Positions 43,228 to 55,013 of a stretch of 64,000 bases of DNA are shown here, piece after piece (position 1 is the first letter of the stretch; each line of letters starts with the position of its first letter). The translations under genes and the position numbers were made by a program. Origin of the DNA: Haliclona indistincta (taxonomy: Eukaryota > Porifera > Demospongiae > Haplosclerida > Chalinidae); NCBI GenBank assembly GCA_964017065.1, contig OZ024784.1, positions 2,895,152 to 2,959,151 of the forward strand. The letters are read 5' to 3'. The notes beneath the pieces were generated by a model. That model saw only the letters and a list, made by a program, of their open reading frames with translations. It had not been told where the DNA came from and searched no databases.

Positions 43228-43500
43228 TTTGTTGAGTGAATTGCTTCTTTTCTACAAACACAAAACTATTGCATGGATATCAAGTTATCAACCGAGGAAA
43301 GCTCCCGCACTGAGATTGCTGTCTTACGCCGATGTACGACAGGTGTGGTGTGTCACGTGTTATCCTGTCCACGCCTTTCTATGGCTCGTGACGGCCGCGC
43401 CCACTACCCTCCCCTGTGTTTACACGGACGTGAACGGAGTCTGGAACGACAAAGATAGAGCTACTTTACTCCAAAAGACTATGCCTTTTCTACGGTAAGT
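43228..43500. promoter_or_regulatory. Shared upstream region of PGM2 and Grainyhead with probable 5' exon
   Basis: The PGM2 start (43227) faces a plus-strand exon that ends at ACG|GTAAGTAAAG (donor at 43495). An open frame runs up to that donor (ends DRATLLQKTMPFLR), but it begins with a non-ATG codon, so it may be 5' untranslated or the coding part of an alternative Grainyhead first exon. With about 200-270 bp between the genes, a bidirectional promoter is likely (inference). Confidence 0.5.
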
Positions 43501-45765
43501 AAAGATGGTTCTGTCTACTTGTTACTGTCATCAAACTAATGATGCACGCGAGTTATTCAAGCGCTGTCTTGAAGGCTAACAATTGTTGTTTCTTTCTAAC
43601 CTGGTAGGATCATCCACCGCGATACTAGGCCGAGCATACTATGACAGCAGTTCTTCCTGAGCAAGTATCCCTGGGTTCGGTAGAAAGGTTCGTTACTGTC
43701 TATAGCCTCACGCTGCTAAGCGTAGGCTTCAGCATCCTAATGAAACAAGACAACCATAGTCACTAACAATGCAGACGTTATAACTAATTATGCACAACTG
43801 CATGTCTGCACTTTCTATTCTGTGCTTATCATGAAATGTGTTTATTTCTCATCACTTTTCACACCTTAAGTACTAATATATCATTCTTTACACCTTTGAA
43901 AGCCTTAGCAACTGGGTGTCCAACCCTGTGAATATAGTTGACAATTCTTCATTCACAACCTGTTTACTTACCCAGCTTAGCAACTTCTTTACCCTGTGAC
44001 CATTACATCATCAGGGTTGTCATAGATATGCTAGTAATAGTGCAGTCTAGGCACTGCCTTAGTGTACTCACCACCAGGAAGTGTGCTATCGATATGCTGG
44101 CAGAGTTACCGCTATTAGACTCTGTTTGTAGGTGAGCCTCACGTGCCGACCATTGCATTTCTGTATGTAGACTCCATTGTGTGTTTCTCTGTATGGGCTA
44201 GTTCCTACAGTAGTCCTGACTGTATTGTGTCTAGTACTGTACCAACAGAATTGTTTGCTTAATGTTGTTGCCGGGATTATTAATGCATTGCTACCATACT
44301 TCCCTCCTGTCTTGGCTGCATGTACATGTAGCTAATATGCTGCCTTAACTACTTTAGAAACTCTACTGATACTAAAATGAAGATGTGAGGTTCTGTGTAT
44401 ATTATGAATCCCCTGGTCTATGTTGTGTTATGTACATCAGTGCATGTCATGATGCTCAGGTTTGTATGTCCTCTCAGATTATGTTGTTTACAAGCTACAG
44501 TTGCTTCGCTATTAGCAGGTGCAAGTCGTTTTGTGGCTGTGAGCTACACTCCCAGCCTATGTTGGGAGGATTCTCTGCTGTAGAGCGTACAGTCTAGTTG
44601 CCGCCTGCTGGTATTGTTAGCTGTGTATTGTTAGTGCTATCTCTAGATTGTGTGATTCTAATGTCTGGTATTAGTTGTTACTAATACCAGCTGCAAAATA
44701 CAGGGTTTACTCGTTATCACTGTTATCGCTCTGTACTGCTAATATTAAAATTTTTTATGTCAACTGAGAAAAGCATTTTTTCATTGTTACTTAGTTTGGA
44801 TAATGCAGACAAACAGAAAATAGTTTTTTAATGGACATGTTTACCATAGCTACTGTCAGGCTATAGTTGTCTGCTTAACAAATTTTACACAGCTCCATCA
44901 ACACTTTTACAAGTGTGCATGTCTCTTTAGTGTTGATTGCTTGTACAGTAAACAAGATAGCAGGACACAGTGAGTCAGGTAGCAGATGGTGTGTGACTGC
45001 TTGTGTTCTGGTCTTCTGTTCTGTAATCAAGTGTGTTTGTTAGGATTGTTTTTCATCTACATTGATCGAGCTAAGATGTACACAGTAGGGAAAATTCTAG
45101 AACTAACACTTGTCCTCTTCCTATCAATCTGATCAGTGTACTCAACCTATGTACTGTGTTGCTTGTTGTATCAGCCAATGTGGTCTACTGCGGCCAATTA
45201 TCGCCCAGTAATGAAAAACAACAACACACTTTGGTTCTAACAATTTGATATCTGATTTTATTAGCTCTGTGATGATAACATTTGCTTTGGAAAACCATTA
45301 GCTATTTTGTTGAGATTTTTATGTGATGTGCTCATTGGTGTGTCATACATGTACAGGATGTGTGTGTAGTATCGCCATGGCAACTAGAGATTTTCCCATA
45401 ATGATAATCTTTGAGGTGTGCGCATTTAATTCCACATTCCACTGTGTGCACAATTGTTATTGTGTGTTTACTGTTAAATTGTTATTCTGAGTAATTATCA
45501 CTGATTGCTTCCTAGCATATAATATCAGTTTGATTACCTACCCTTTGATGTGGTTAGTATCCACTCCTTCTCATTCCAAGAATACTAGTCAGTCTTGTAC
45601 AGGATGATGCAATACATGTGTAGCCCAAAACAACTAGTACACCTCCTTTTCTAATACTGGCTTTTATAACTTGAAATGATGTATTGTTGTACTGGTTACT
45701 GTAAGGCAGTTAGCCTCAATTCCTATTGTCACAGTTGTGTGTCTGTGTACTATAGGGAGATAGGC
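43501..45765 (+). other. Long intron or 5' region of Grainyhead; nothing else seen
   Basis: 2.2 kb with no exon, RNA gene or repeat family that I can support. It is bounded by a good donor at 43495 and an acceptor (tgtactatag) at 45755. It is much longer than typical introns here, so it is a reasonable place for cis-regulatory sequence of a developmental transcription factor. Confidence 0.4.
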
Positions 45766-48731
45766 ATGTACAAGGGATCACCATCAGCTCCACTAGGCAG
45801 TTCTCCTCACAGCAGTATAGGCAGCAACAGCAGTGGTAGCAGTGGGGTCGTGAGCCTCCCTAACCATCATTCCACGATCTTGTCACGAGAGTACAGCGAC
45901 CCTGGCTCCCAGGACGAGCACTCTGAGCTCTTGAGACGAGGAGGAGGAGGCTGTATCAGAGAAACTAGTGCTCCCATCCCTATCCAGGGCCAGCACGCAG
46001 TATCCACATCATCACAGCTCGAGGTATGCAGACTACACATCTTGTACACAGTTCTATTGTTCCTTCACAGCCTATGACAACCCCTCCAATTACTGATATC
46101 AATGAGCTATTCTCTACCGCTCAACAACTCCACAACAGACAGTTCATATTAGCACCAGGGTATGTGTACCAACTCTCTTTTAGTCCTTCTATCTCACTCT
46201 CTCTCTATCTATCTCTTTCACACACGCTGTTTCACATTCGATTGTTTTCTCTGTTCTTCTACTAAAGTGCACTAACCAGTGAAGACAACAACGGAGCATA
46301 TATCAACTGGTTATATGATCTTTATGCTCCTACTGTAGCCAGTGCACCTGCTGGGTAAACACACCCCTTTGTTTCTTTCTTCTTCATTTCTCTACTTCTT
46401 GTTTCTTCCTTCTCTGCATCTCTGTGCACGGACTCACTGGTTTGTTGTGTGTGTAGGCCTAAGCTGGACAAAGTGGTAATGACAGAGAATCTATCAGCAT
46501 CAGTGTCCCCCGGTGGTACACCCAGTATGCTTGGAGGACCGCCTCTATCAGCAGGTGTAATGACTGGGAAATTGGTGAGTGATAAGACAGGGTAGCCTGT
46601 GTGCTTGTCATTGCTGTGTTTTGTTCAGGAGGCAGATTTTCATCATGATCAACCAACAGTGTTCAGAGCACAAGAAAAGTGAGTACTAAGTTCAAGTACT
46701 GTTTTATATAATATGCTGTGTTAGGTACCTGATCACACTGGGAGCTCCTACCTCGATAGCACAGAAACATGGAGAAGACACACTAACGTATCTCAACAAG
46801 GGTGAGCATCAGTTATCTCACACATTGTTTAGAAACCTGAGACACAATCATGTGTAATTCATGTGTAATGATCTGCTATGGCTCCAGTAACCTGAGAAAT
46901 GTCATTCTCATTACAGGCCAGTTCTACAGTTTGTATTTCAGAGGCAACACTAGCATGAGTTTATCGGATACTGTCAAATCTGTGGTCTACTTGTCTTTCT
47001 TTGACGAGCCTGATCGCAGAGTTGAGTGTAATCACTGGAAATATTGGTACGATCTCCAGGCCAACCCCAATCAGCGAGCATTTGATGTTGGTATGTATAA
47101 CTAATTATACAGTCTGAGCTTTATGATGTTTATTGTATGCATAGATCGCAAGAATTGTGAAGGAATGCAGCACAAACCAATAGACTCTGCCTATAATGCT
47201 ACTGCCTTCTTGTGGAACCCTGAGCAGGGAGCCAAGGTATAATACACGTAGATCAATGGTCTTAGTGTGTGACTCACTCTATCCTGTAGGTCACTCTTCG
47301 TCTTAACTGTCTTAGTACGGAGTTCTCGTCTCAGAAGGGAGTCAAGGGTCTGCCCTTACATGTTGTGGTAGACACTTACGAGGATGTAGAGAGTATGTCT
47401 GAGCCTAGCCAGCGCTGTTACTGTAAAGTAAAGATCTTCAGAGACAAGGTGAGAAAGCTTGAGTAATGGTATGTCAGGTATGGCATTGATATACTCAGGG
47501 AGCCGAGAGAAAGAACAAAGATGAGACCAAGAGTGTAGAGAGAAGACTACAAAAGTTCATCAAATCTCATCAAGGTAACACTAGTATAGTGGTGGTTGGG
47601 TAGTCGGTCAGTCTTTTAGGATGTCTTTTAATGAGATTAGATATTTTACTGCCTCTTCCTTCTCTCTCACACACAAGGTGTCAGTCTGGACACAGAGATC
47701 GGTCCCTCGTCTGTGTTTCATCCTCCTAACAAGGACACTACCTTCTCCTCCACTACCACATTCGGTCCTACTCCTTTTCTCTTCATCATCAAAACAGTAA
47801 GTCACATGTAGTTGTCACAAATCCTTATTCACTCTTTCTCCTAAAGCCTTCTGCTGCTCCTGATACATGTACAACCACAGTCTCTCTATCTTCTGCCGTT
47901 GTCTCTACCGCACCAGCTGCTGTGGGCTCTAGTGGGCTGCTCGTGTCGCCTAACAAAGCTGCTGTAACTTCCTTGATAGCTAGCATCAGGTATCTAGGCA
48001 CTAACTATACTACCACCAGCTACATGTGTTTGCTGTTTGTGATCGTGAATTATTTACTGTTTTATTCAGAGATCGAGAGACCAAGCGTACATTTAGTACC
48101 ACTCTCACTCAGACAAAGGTGTGGTGCATGCAATGTCTGTTCAATTGTTATTCTATTGTTGTCTGTTGTAGGAGGACCTGGATCAGCTTGAGGTCGTACC
48201 CAAGAAGAAAGCAGCTCGCATGCACTCGAAGCCAAGTATGTCAGCAGTGACTATGTACAATAACACACTCACACACATGTGACACCTGAATCTTACAACT
48301 GTGTGAACAGACTATTGGCTTTGATCTTACTTTCATCTTCTTTGTTGATGTAGTCACAACTATTTATGTTCGTAAAGAGGAAGAGAAAGTCTACAATGCT
48401 CTACTCTTAGAGGCTTTGACAGTGGAGGATCTCAAGATTCAGGTTAGAACATGAACCTGATAAAGATAGTTTACTTTTGGTTGTAATGTTAGATATCTAA
48501 AAAGTACGACGTACCGGCTGAAATGATTAAGAATGTGTTCAAGAGAACTAAGAAAGGGTAGGCAAAGAATGAACTGCATGTAGTCAGTGTATTACTGCTG
48601 CCTTCACTCTCAGGTTGATTGTGAGATTCGATGATGAAATGGTGACACATTTTGAGGATGAGGACGATTTCTTGATTGTGCTTGAGTTTGATAATCAAAA
48701 AGGATGCTTCAATCTTTTCATACAGTACTAG
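45766..48731 (+). CDS. GRHL: Grainyhead-like transcription factor (CP2 family)
   Basis: First ATG after the acceptor gives MYKGSPSAPLGSSPHSS; an upstream coding exon is possible. The N-terminal part is Ser/Pro rich (transactivation-like). The CP2/Grainyhead DNA-binding domain spans the exons with [115 protein letters not shown] and CYCKVKIFRDKGAERKNKDE. The [17 protein letters not shown] and DKGAERK motifs are hallmarks of the Grainyhead branch. The C-terminal exons (IYVRKEEEKVYNALLLEALTVEDLK... KKGLIVRFDDEMVTHFEDED) form the ubiquitin-like dimerisation domain. Stop 48729-48731. Grainyhead controls epithelial barrier and junction genes. Confidence 0.93.
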
Positions 48732-49384
48732 TAGTCGACAAGGAATGCCGCACCGATACTCTGCTGCCTTGCTTTGCTTCAACGCAGCTCTCTCTTTATC
48801 TGTGAGAGAATGGCGCAGTGAAAGGAGAATTTGAGCTTTGTGCTCAGTCATATAACAATTGTTACTGATTATTTTAATAATCAATCTTGACAGCTTTGCT
48901 GTGTGTAACATCTCTTGGAACAGAGGTGCATGGCCTTGTAATGGGCTTCACTTTGCCTTTAGAGGACAATCTTTCCCTATCTTCTAACACATCTCGCTTA
49001 TCTTATCTTTCAAATGTGATTTATAACTTCTTGCCACCACATCTTGACAATGTACAAATTAATATTATCAGTCTATATTCATTCTATCACTCTATCATCA
49101 TGTGGAAATATACCACATGTTTTTATTATTGTGTCATTTTTTATTTTTCTTGTCTATTCTACAACTTTTTCTCTTGTCACACACTGTCATCACTGCTCAC
49201 TGGTCACAAGTTTCATTTTAGGAAACTAAAAAGCTTTCATCAATATTATTAAGAACAAAGTTATACCTAACGCGCTGTGATCTAGAAACCATTGCGCATA
49301 AAAAATTACATTAGTAACAGATTTGACACAGAAATACAAAAAAGCATCATAGAGACAAACAACCACACAACCAATAATAAACTA
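48732..49384. other. Grainyhead 3' flank; nothing else supported
   Basis: AT-rich downstream sequence. ORFs on either strand here are low-complexity hydrophobic readings without a family signature. Confidence 0.4.
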
Positions 49385-50016
49385 CAGTGCTTCCAGCTTA
49401 AAGAGTAGAATTTTTACACAGTGTTTATTCTAGTGTCTACTGCAAAATTGGAATTTTGCGTTCAAGGTAGCGCTTTTTACTCAAAGATAGTAAGAATATC
49501 ATAATTACACGCAGTGAGGTATCATTGGAATTGTAGGTTTTAATGTGTGACGTCGCACGATAAGTCGCGGAAGCTTGAAATTGCCAAAAGTTGGTAAATT
49601 ATGCTATGTATGTACTACCTGCTTGAAAGACCATTCTTAACTAACAAATTTGTTGAAATTTGAGCCTAATCACTTTTTGAACTCAAAAACGGAGGAATTT
49701 TTGTGTTTTAAATTACATAAAAACATTATGCAGCAAACATAAGCAACCGAATCAATTCCTATTGAAAATTGAACTATTCCTTGTGTTGTATGACAAGTGG
49801 CTATTCTTATTTGCTACTGACGTTCGCTAATCACTTCCACATAACCATTCATAACTTTAATATTACTTCTTGTGAGTCATTTAAACTTCATTTTTATGAT
49901 CAGCAATGATGTATCAAGATTCATACCAGATTTAACAGTCACAGCATCTATAATGTTGGTTTTACACCACAATAAGTCAAATTTTCAAAATTCTACTCTT
50001 TAAGCTGGAAGCACTG
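49385..50016. mobile_element. 632-bp Tc1/mariner-type MITE
   Basis: Perfect terminal inverted repeats of about 31 bp: CAGTGCTTCCAGCTTAAAGA... at the left end and its reverse complement at the right end (...TCTTTAAGCTGGAAGCACTG). Both ends are flanked by TA (49383-49384 and 50017-50018), giving the TA target duplication and CAGT start expected for Tc1/mariner elements. The interior has no transposase ORF. The perfect termini indicate recent movement. Confidence 0.9.
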
Positions 50017-50029
50017 TAGTATGTTTGTG

Positions 50030-50395
50030 CATGTTGAGCTTCTGTGACAGCTAGAGGCAAGCCCACCAACCACACACAAGGTGCAGTAGCAGCAATGGTG
50101 ATGAGAGAGAAGGACAGGAGAACACAAAGATAAGCGGATCCTAGAGGCAAATACTGAAATGATCATAATTTATTAAAAATACTTGAAAAGACTACTGTGC
50201 ATGTAATACCAATGACATCGCAAACTGTGTTGTGAATGCAATGACGGAATAGACCCCAAATGAGAAGAGGTAGCCATGGTGCACTATTGCACCTAGCACT
50301 GTGAACTCTCTTAGTATTTATAATAAAATTAATAACAGTTATTAGCTAACATTATGTTTTGGCAACTTGTGTTATGATCACAATTGAAATGTATT
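50030..50395 (-). other. Possible membrane-protein exons (unidentified, partial)
   Basis: On the minus strand two exon-like segments join in frame across a 50-60 bp intron (acceptor ...atttcag, donor TTG|gtatta). The first reads FTVLGAIVHHGYLFSFGVYS then VIAFTTQFAMSL; the second reads YLPLGSAYLCVLLSFSLITI then AATAPCVWLVGLPLAV. Both are helix-like hydrophobic stretches. I see no start or further exons: upstream lies the CPOX 3' end and downstream the 632-bp MITE. It may be a remnant of a multi-span membrane gene or the tail of a gene with undetected exons. Confidence 0.35.
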
Positions 50396-50495
50396 GCCTC
50401 TGAGAATTATGCTTTTTCATTTTCTGTCTTTCCATTACACATTGTATCAAAAGCCGACAAAATGATTTGATTGTTAATAAAAATAGTTAATATTA

Positions 50496-51755
50496 CTACA
50501 CCCAGTCCTTTGGCTTCTTTAGTACTTGCATCAGCTTATCCTCAGGTGAACCAGGCAGTGGTTGGTGCATGTACTCCCATCGAGCAGTGAGCGGTAAGGA
50601 CATGAGTATACTCTCAATTCGAGCTCCAGGAGTGAAGAGACCGAATTTAGTTCCTCGATCGTGGACAAGATTGAATTCCACGTATCTTCCTCGTCGAAGC
50701 TGCTGCCAACATGTCTGTTCTGTAGTGTATGAGTCGTCTTTGTGCTTTTTCACCAGTGGTATGTATGAGGGAATCACAGCATTCGCAGCACTTGTGACAA
50801 ACTTGAAGCAGTCTTTTTGCGAAGGAGTATCAAGATCGTCAAAGAAAATGCCTCCTATTCCTCGTCTTTCCCCACGATGAGTAACGTTGAAGTAGTCATC
50901 ACACCATTTTTTGAAACGTGCGTAATAATCTGGACTATGCTTTTCACAAGCACTTTTCAATGTATTGTGGAAGTGAGCTGCATCCTCTGTGTCCAGATAG
51001 TAAGGTGTGAGATCTGTGCCTCCACCAAACCACCAAACAATCTTACCATCACCGTTGTTCACTTCAAAATAACGATAGTTGAAGTGAATTGTTGGCACCA
51101 TTGGATTGACTGGGTGGATTACACAGCTCACTCCCACAGCATAGAAGGGTAGCTGTTGATTTTCTGGTAGATCTTTTCCTCTTGTGCGCATCTGTTTAAC
51201 TGCTGGAGGTGGTAAGTTGCCATGAACAACTGATATATTCACACCGGCTTTCTCAAACGTTTTCCCATCTTGCAATACGCAACTGATTCCTCCGCCTCCT
51301 TCCTTTCGTTCCCATCGATCTACTCGGAAAGCTTTCTCTGGCTCAAAAGCAGACAGTTCTTTACAGAGATGATATTGTACATTCATGCACAGTTTTTCCA
51401 TTTCCAGTCTCATTTCCATACCATGGCCCTCCATGGCTGCATAGCCCGAAATTGGTTCCACCATATAACCTTCTCTACCAGTATAATCGGCTACTGAACC
51501 CTCAGTATCACCCTTATTTTTCCAAAACATCACACCACCGCTAACAGTGACAGCCATGCCTGTTAGCCCTGCCTTGGCGAATCTGCGACTGCGCCATTCC
51601 CGACGACCTCCGGACGTTCTCACACTGGATATTGCTGTGCAAAAATGTGATGTAGATAAGTTCCTAACAGCGATTGCGCGTGGTGATACAAGATTGGCCA
51701 ATAGCACAACGCATCGGGTCGGTAGAATCCGCATGTGGCAGTGGTACGCCGCCAT
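50496..51755 (-). CDS. CPOX: Coproporphyrinogen-III oxidase (oxygen-dependent), intronless
   Basis: Single exon, 419 residues from ATG 51755 ([11 protein letters not shown]) or slightly shorter from ATG 51734. The first ~60 residues are basic/Ser-rich with no acidic residues (a likely mitochondrial targeting peptide), followed by a Gly/Val stretch ([16 protein letters not shown]) that could be a membrane anchor. The catalytic domain has [56 protein letters not shown] and [20 protein letters not shown], the full set of the HemF/CPOX family. It converts coproporphyrinogen III to protoporphyrinogen IX in the intermembrane space. Lack of introns is unusual beside intron-rich neighbours. The start codon is 46 bp from that of the opposite gene. 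Confidence 0.95.
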   Translation of the reverse strand: MAAYHCHMRILPTRCVVLLANLVSPRAIAVRNLSTSHFCTAISSVRTSGGRREWRSRRFAKAGLTGMAVTVSGGVMFWKNKGDTEGSVADYTGREGYMVEPISGYAAMEGHGMEMRLEMEKLCMNVQYHLCKELSAFEPEKAFRVDRWERKEGGGGISCVLQDGKTFEKAGVNISVVHGNLPPPAVKQMRTRGKDLPENQQLPFYAVGVSCVIHPVNPMVPTIHFNYRYFEVNNGDGKIVWWFGGGTDLTPYYLDTEDAAHFHNTLKSACEKHSPDYYARFKKWCDDYFNVTHRGERRGIGGIFFDDLDTPSQKDCFKFVTSAANAVIPSYIPLVKKHKDDSYTTEQTCWQQLRRGRYVEFNLVHDRGTKFGLFTPGARIESILMSLPLTARWEYMHQPLPGSPEDKLMQVLKKPKDWV

Positions 51756-51801
51756 TCTGCCACAAGACCACGCCTCGATTAACGTCACACGTGGAAGTGG
51801 A
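51756..51801. promoter_or_regulatory. 46-bp gap between divergent start codons
   Basis: CPOX (-) and the unidentified gene (+) have ATGs only 46 bp apart, so their 5' UTRs must be tiny or overlap and promoter elements must lie within transcribed or coding sequence. GCGTGGTCTTGTG/CACAAGACCACGC and ACGTCACACGTGG (an E-box/CRE-like stretch at about 51783-51795) are visible. Their use is inference. Confidence 0.45.
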
Positions 51802-54792
51802 ATGTCTCGAAGTTCAAGTAAGTCCACAGCAGCTGTAGCGTTATCTACATTTATTCTTTAGAATTGAAGAGAGTTTATTCTCTTCCTTTCGAGGGTCCTC
51901 CTCCAAATGCTCTCTTTGCTAGCTCTTTGAAACCACCTAGAAAACCACAATTGTATGTTTGTGTAACCGTTCTGTATAATATAATATCCATGACATGCCC
52001 AATCACTATAGTTGCTGGAGGATCACTAAAAGACCCTCGATTCCTGATCAAGCCATTTCTATTATCAAAGGTACTGAAATCCACTCATCAGCATGTTTAT
52101 TAAATTAATTGGGAGTAGCATCAAAATAACCTTGAATACCACACACTTATAAAGCGAGGTGACACGCACGTGCACACAGGTGAGAAAGCTTGCAGGTGCG
52201 AAAATGTGTACAGTGGTTGTGTTCTTGTAGTCTGCATGTGTGGTCTAGTGTCACATTACTGTTTCTATACAAATATTCACTCCTGACATGCAAACTCCCA
52301 ATCACAAATACCACAGCCTGGGCTGAATGCTCAAAAATTATGGTTAGCATAGCCCAGCACTAATCAAGGGAAAAACCCAAAGCTCTTTGAGAAAGAGTCT
52401 GGGAAAACCCATAGAAGAATGTCAACCCAACCACCTACAACTACTGAACTACTCTATGAGTTCGAGTCCTCAATTGTACTTGGTTCACCGGAACAACCTG
52501 TATACAACTTGGTTCAACGGAACAACCTTGGTTCACCGGAACAACCAAATTGTACTTGGTTCACCGAATCTTGGTTCACCGGAACAACCTGGGTACACAC
52601 ACTCACAACAAATTCCTTGCAACGAATAGCAATATGGACTCTGACCAAAGAACCCAAAATACATTATTTGTACTCACACGATAAGCAGCAACCACAAACA
52701 CACACATGCAAGCTAGCTTGTAATTTCATGGTCATCTTTAAATTTGTCTTTCTTTTCTCTACAGAGCTAAAGAACAAACAACAGTTTCCAGTTGTTGTCA
52801 AAACTCCTGTAGGCCCGCCAGCTACACATAGGATCACACAGCCGTCATCAACCCCATTCAAAGACGTCACATCAGATTACTATACTGGTTCCCATAGCGA
52901 CAGCAGTGCTGTTCAGCACAGTGACTCGTTCAATGTTACAAAGGAGTCGGCAGATGAGAGCATTTCTATGTCTCTGAAAAAACTAGATCTTGATGAAAAC
53001 ACTACTGCAGATGGCAGTATAAGTTGTCACAACGAGGGAGAGTCTAGCATGCTGTCAGCTGTTAGTGGTTTTGAAGAAGAGGATCGAATGTCACCTCTAG
53101 ATACTATAGATGAAAAAGAGATTGAGGATAGTCAGGAAATTCCATCAAAGGAGATGAGAAAGCATACCCAGTATGCTGAAGAAAAGTGGAAGAAGGAGAC
53201 TCGGCTATTATCTAGTGTAAAGGAAGGAGCAAGAGATGTCATGCCTCCTCTAGAAGATGGGACAAATGTGAAAGAGAAACAGATGCCTCCTCTAGAAGAT
53301 AGACTTGGCGGGAGAAGTCCAAAAAGCCGAAAAGCATTACTATTAGAGAACTATAATGAGATTAAAGAGGAGGAGAAACGTATGAATGGAAAGTCAAGAG
53401 TAACTGATTTCTGTCCAAGTTCACAGCTAAAGGAAAACGTACTAGAGACTAAAACATCAGAATCACAAGCTCCAGCTACTCTCAGCATGTTGCCTCCAGT
53501 CAAACCAACACATCAAAGTCCACTGAAGAATGACCAGGAACTGAGGACAGAGCAGTCGTCTACTTTTAGCACTCCAACATCTATCAATTGTGCTTCTGGG
53601 CATTCGTCTACTTTTAATACTCCAACGTCAAACAAATCTAATCGTAAGCTCAAACTTGCAGCTTCATTTTGTGGTGCAAAGAATACAGTTGATAACAGCA
53701 AACGTCATCCTTCTACCTGTCCAGCAGTATTGCACTCACGTTCAGCTATACCCAAAGACACACAGCTCAGTGTAGATGCTTCTACTTCACAGCTGGTCAG
53801 CTCATCACAGCAACAGAGTGATACTAGTACATGTGTTCTTCAAGAGCAGATCAGGTCTATGGAGGTATTTTTCACTGGTGTAGAAGAGTAAGTAATTTAT
53901 TTGTTACATTTTTTAGCAAAAGATTGGTGCCATGGAGAATGAGCTGTCTGAACTACTGAGCAACTCTGAGGAAGACCTACCTCTGTGGGATGAAGAGAGG
54001 TGTGTATAGTTGAACATATTGTAATCAACCACTTCATGATATTTTTCACAGACTAACTACACTGGATCAGTTCATACAGCTGAAAATAAAATCAGGCATG
54101 AAGGATAGATTTGTCCAACAAAGGTATGTACGAACAGGACCCCGTTCTTATCAGTACTCTCCAAATTATTTAAGATCAGCTGAACTTAGCAAGTATAAGC
54201 AACACTTCACATCCTCCGAGGTTAGCAGGCATCCACCATAAATAGAGTTCCCCCCAATCTGTACCAGGAGCCTTCATGTGCACCTGTGCCTGGTAATACT
54301 CAGGGGGTACGACAAGCTAATTTAATATGACATTGCCAGATACGTCTTTGGAATGTATGCAGGATAGTTTAAACAGTTTGCCATTGCACTATAGTACATG
54401 ATATCGAGCTCAGGTGTGCATTGTTTACACTCCAGATACGTCTTTAGATTGTCCTCTAAAGACATAGCAGACAAGGAAAGACGCAATGTATTTCTGTTTA
54501 GGAAACTATTGCTTACGTGCAGCCACGTCACATGTTAAAAGCTTGTCATACCCCCTGGGTAATACTGTTCCTGTATTGCTATAGACAGCATAGCAGCTGT
54601 CATTGTCCTCCTCATGTTGGGGTAACCATGTGATGTTGTAGATACATGTCAGACTTCATTCAGAGTGCTGTTCCATGTATGCTCACAGCAAGTTATTAAA
54701 TAAGAATTCCTCATGGCAATGCAATATCACCCACACACATCACTGTCATTAGATGCTGCTATTGATGTGTTTTTTCTTTGCAGTCTGATCTG
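51802..54792 (+). CDS. Unrecognised Ser-rich, probably disordered protein
   Basis: Exon model by frame continuity: 51802-51817 (MSRSS), then the exon with [19 protein letters not shown], a short exon ([17 protein letters not shown]), a large exon from about 52766 to 53863, and two small exons ([39 protein letters not shown]). The last splice at about 54781 gives a stop at 54790-54792. I do not recognise the family. The large exon is rich in Ser, Thr, Lys and Glu with no globular pattern. It has internal repeats: MPPLEDG/MPPLEDR, and [18 protein letters not shown]. The C-terminal segment is helical and may be coiled-coil. A role as a scaffold or cytoskeletal/centrosomal protein is possible but unsupported. 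Confidence 0.65.
52476..52600. repeat. Short tandem repeat TTGGTTCACCGGAACAACC
   Basis: Four to five imperfect copies of a ~19-base unit (cttggttcaccggaacaacc), separated by short variable spacers such as tgtatacaa and aaattgta. It lies in the intron before the large Ser-rich exon at 52766. Simple slippage-type expansion; no coding role seen. Confidence 0.8.
54301..54557. mobile_element. 257-bp MITE with 9-bp target duplication
   Basis: Terminal inverted repeats CAGGGGGTACGACAAGCT (left) and AGCTTGTCATACCCCCTG (right), with one mismatch. They are bounded by the direct repeat GGTAATACT at 54292-54300 and 54558-54566. A 9-bp duplication fits Mutator-like elements; an 8-bp hAT duplication plus a chance match is the alternative, and the CAGGG start favours hAT. 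No transposase. It sits in the last intron of the Ser-rich gene. Confidence 0.85.
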
Positions 54793-55013
54793 AAGCTAAA
54801 GCATAGCACATTGCAGACTGAGGAAAGGGCTCTCAGAACTGTACTTCAGTTATACTATACTTGATCATGACACACACAATCGTACCCATGTATCTAATCA
54901 CAAGTAGCTGAATTGCATAATGCAAGTCATAACACACGATGGGATTGCTGAGTGTAATAATGTAATTCATCGGCCATGACACAAAATGAGATTGCTGAGA
55001 GTTGCTACTGATT

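Noticed and set aside
48489..48911. 140-residue minus-strand ORF at the Grainyhead 3' end
   Set aside because: It overlaps Grainyhead coding exons in antisense and has no domain pattern.
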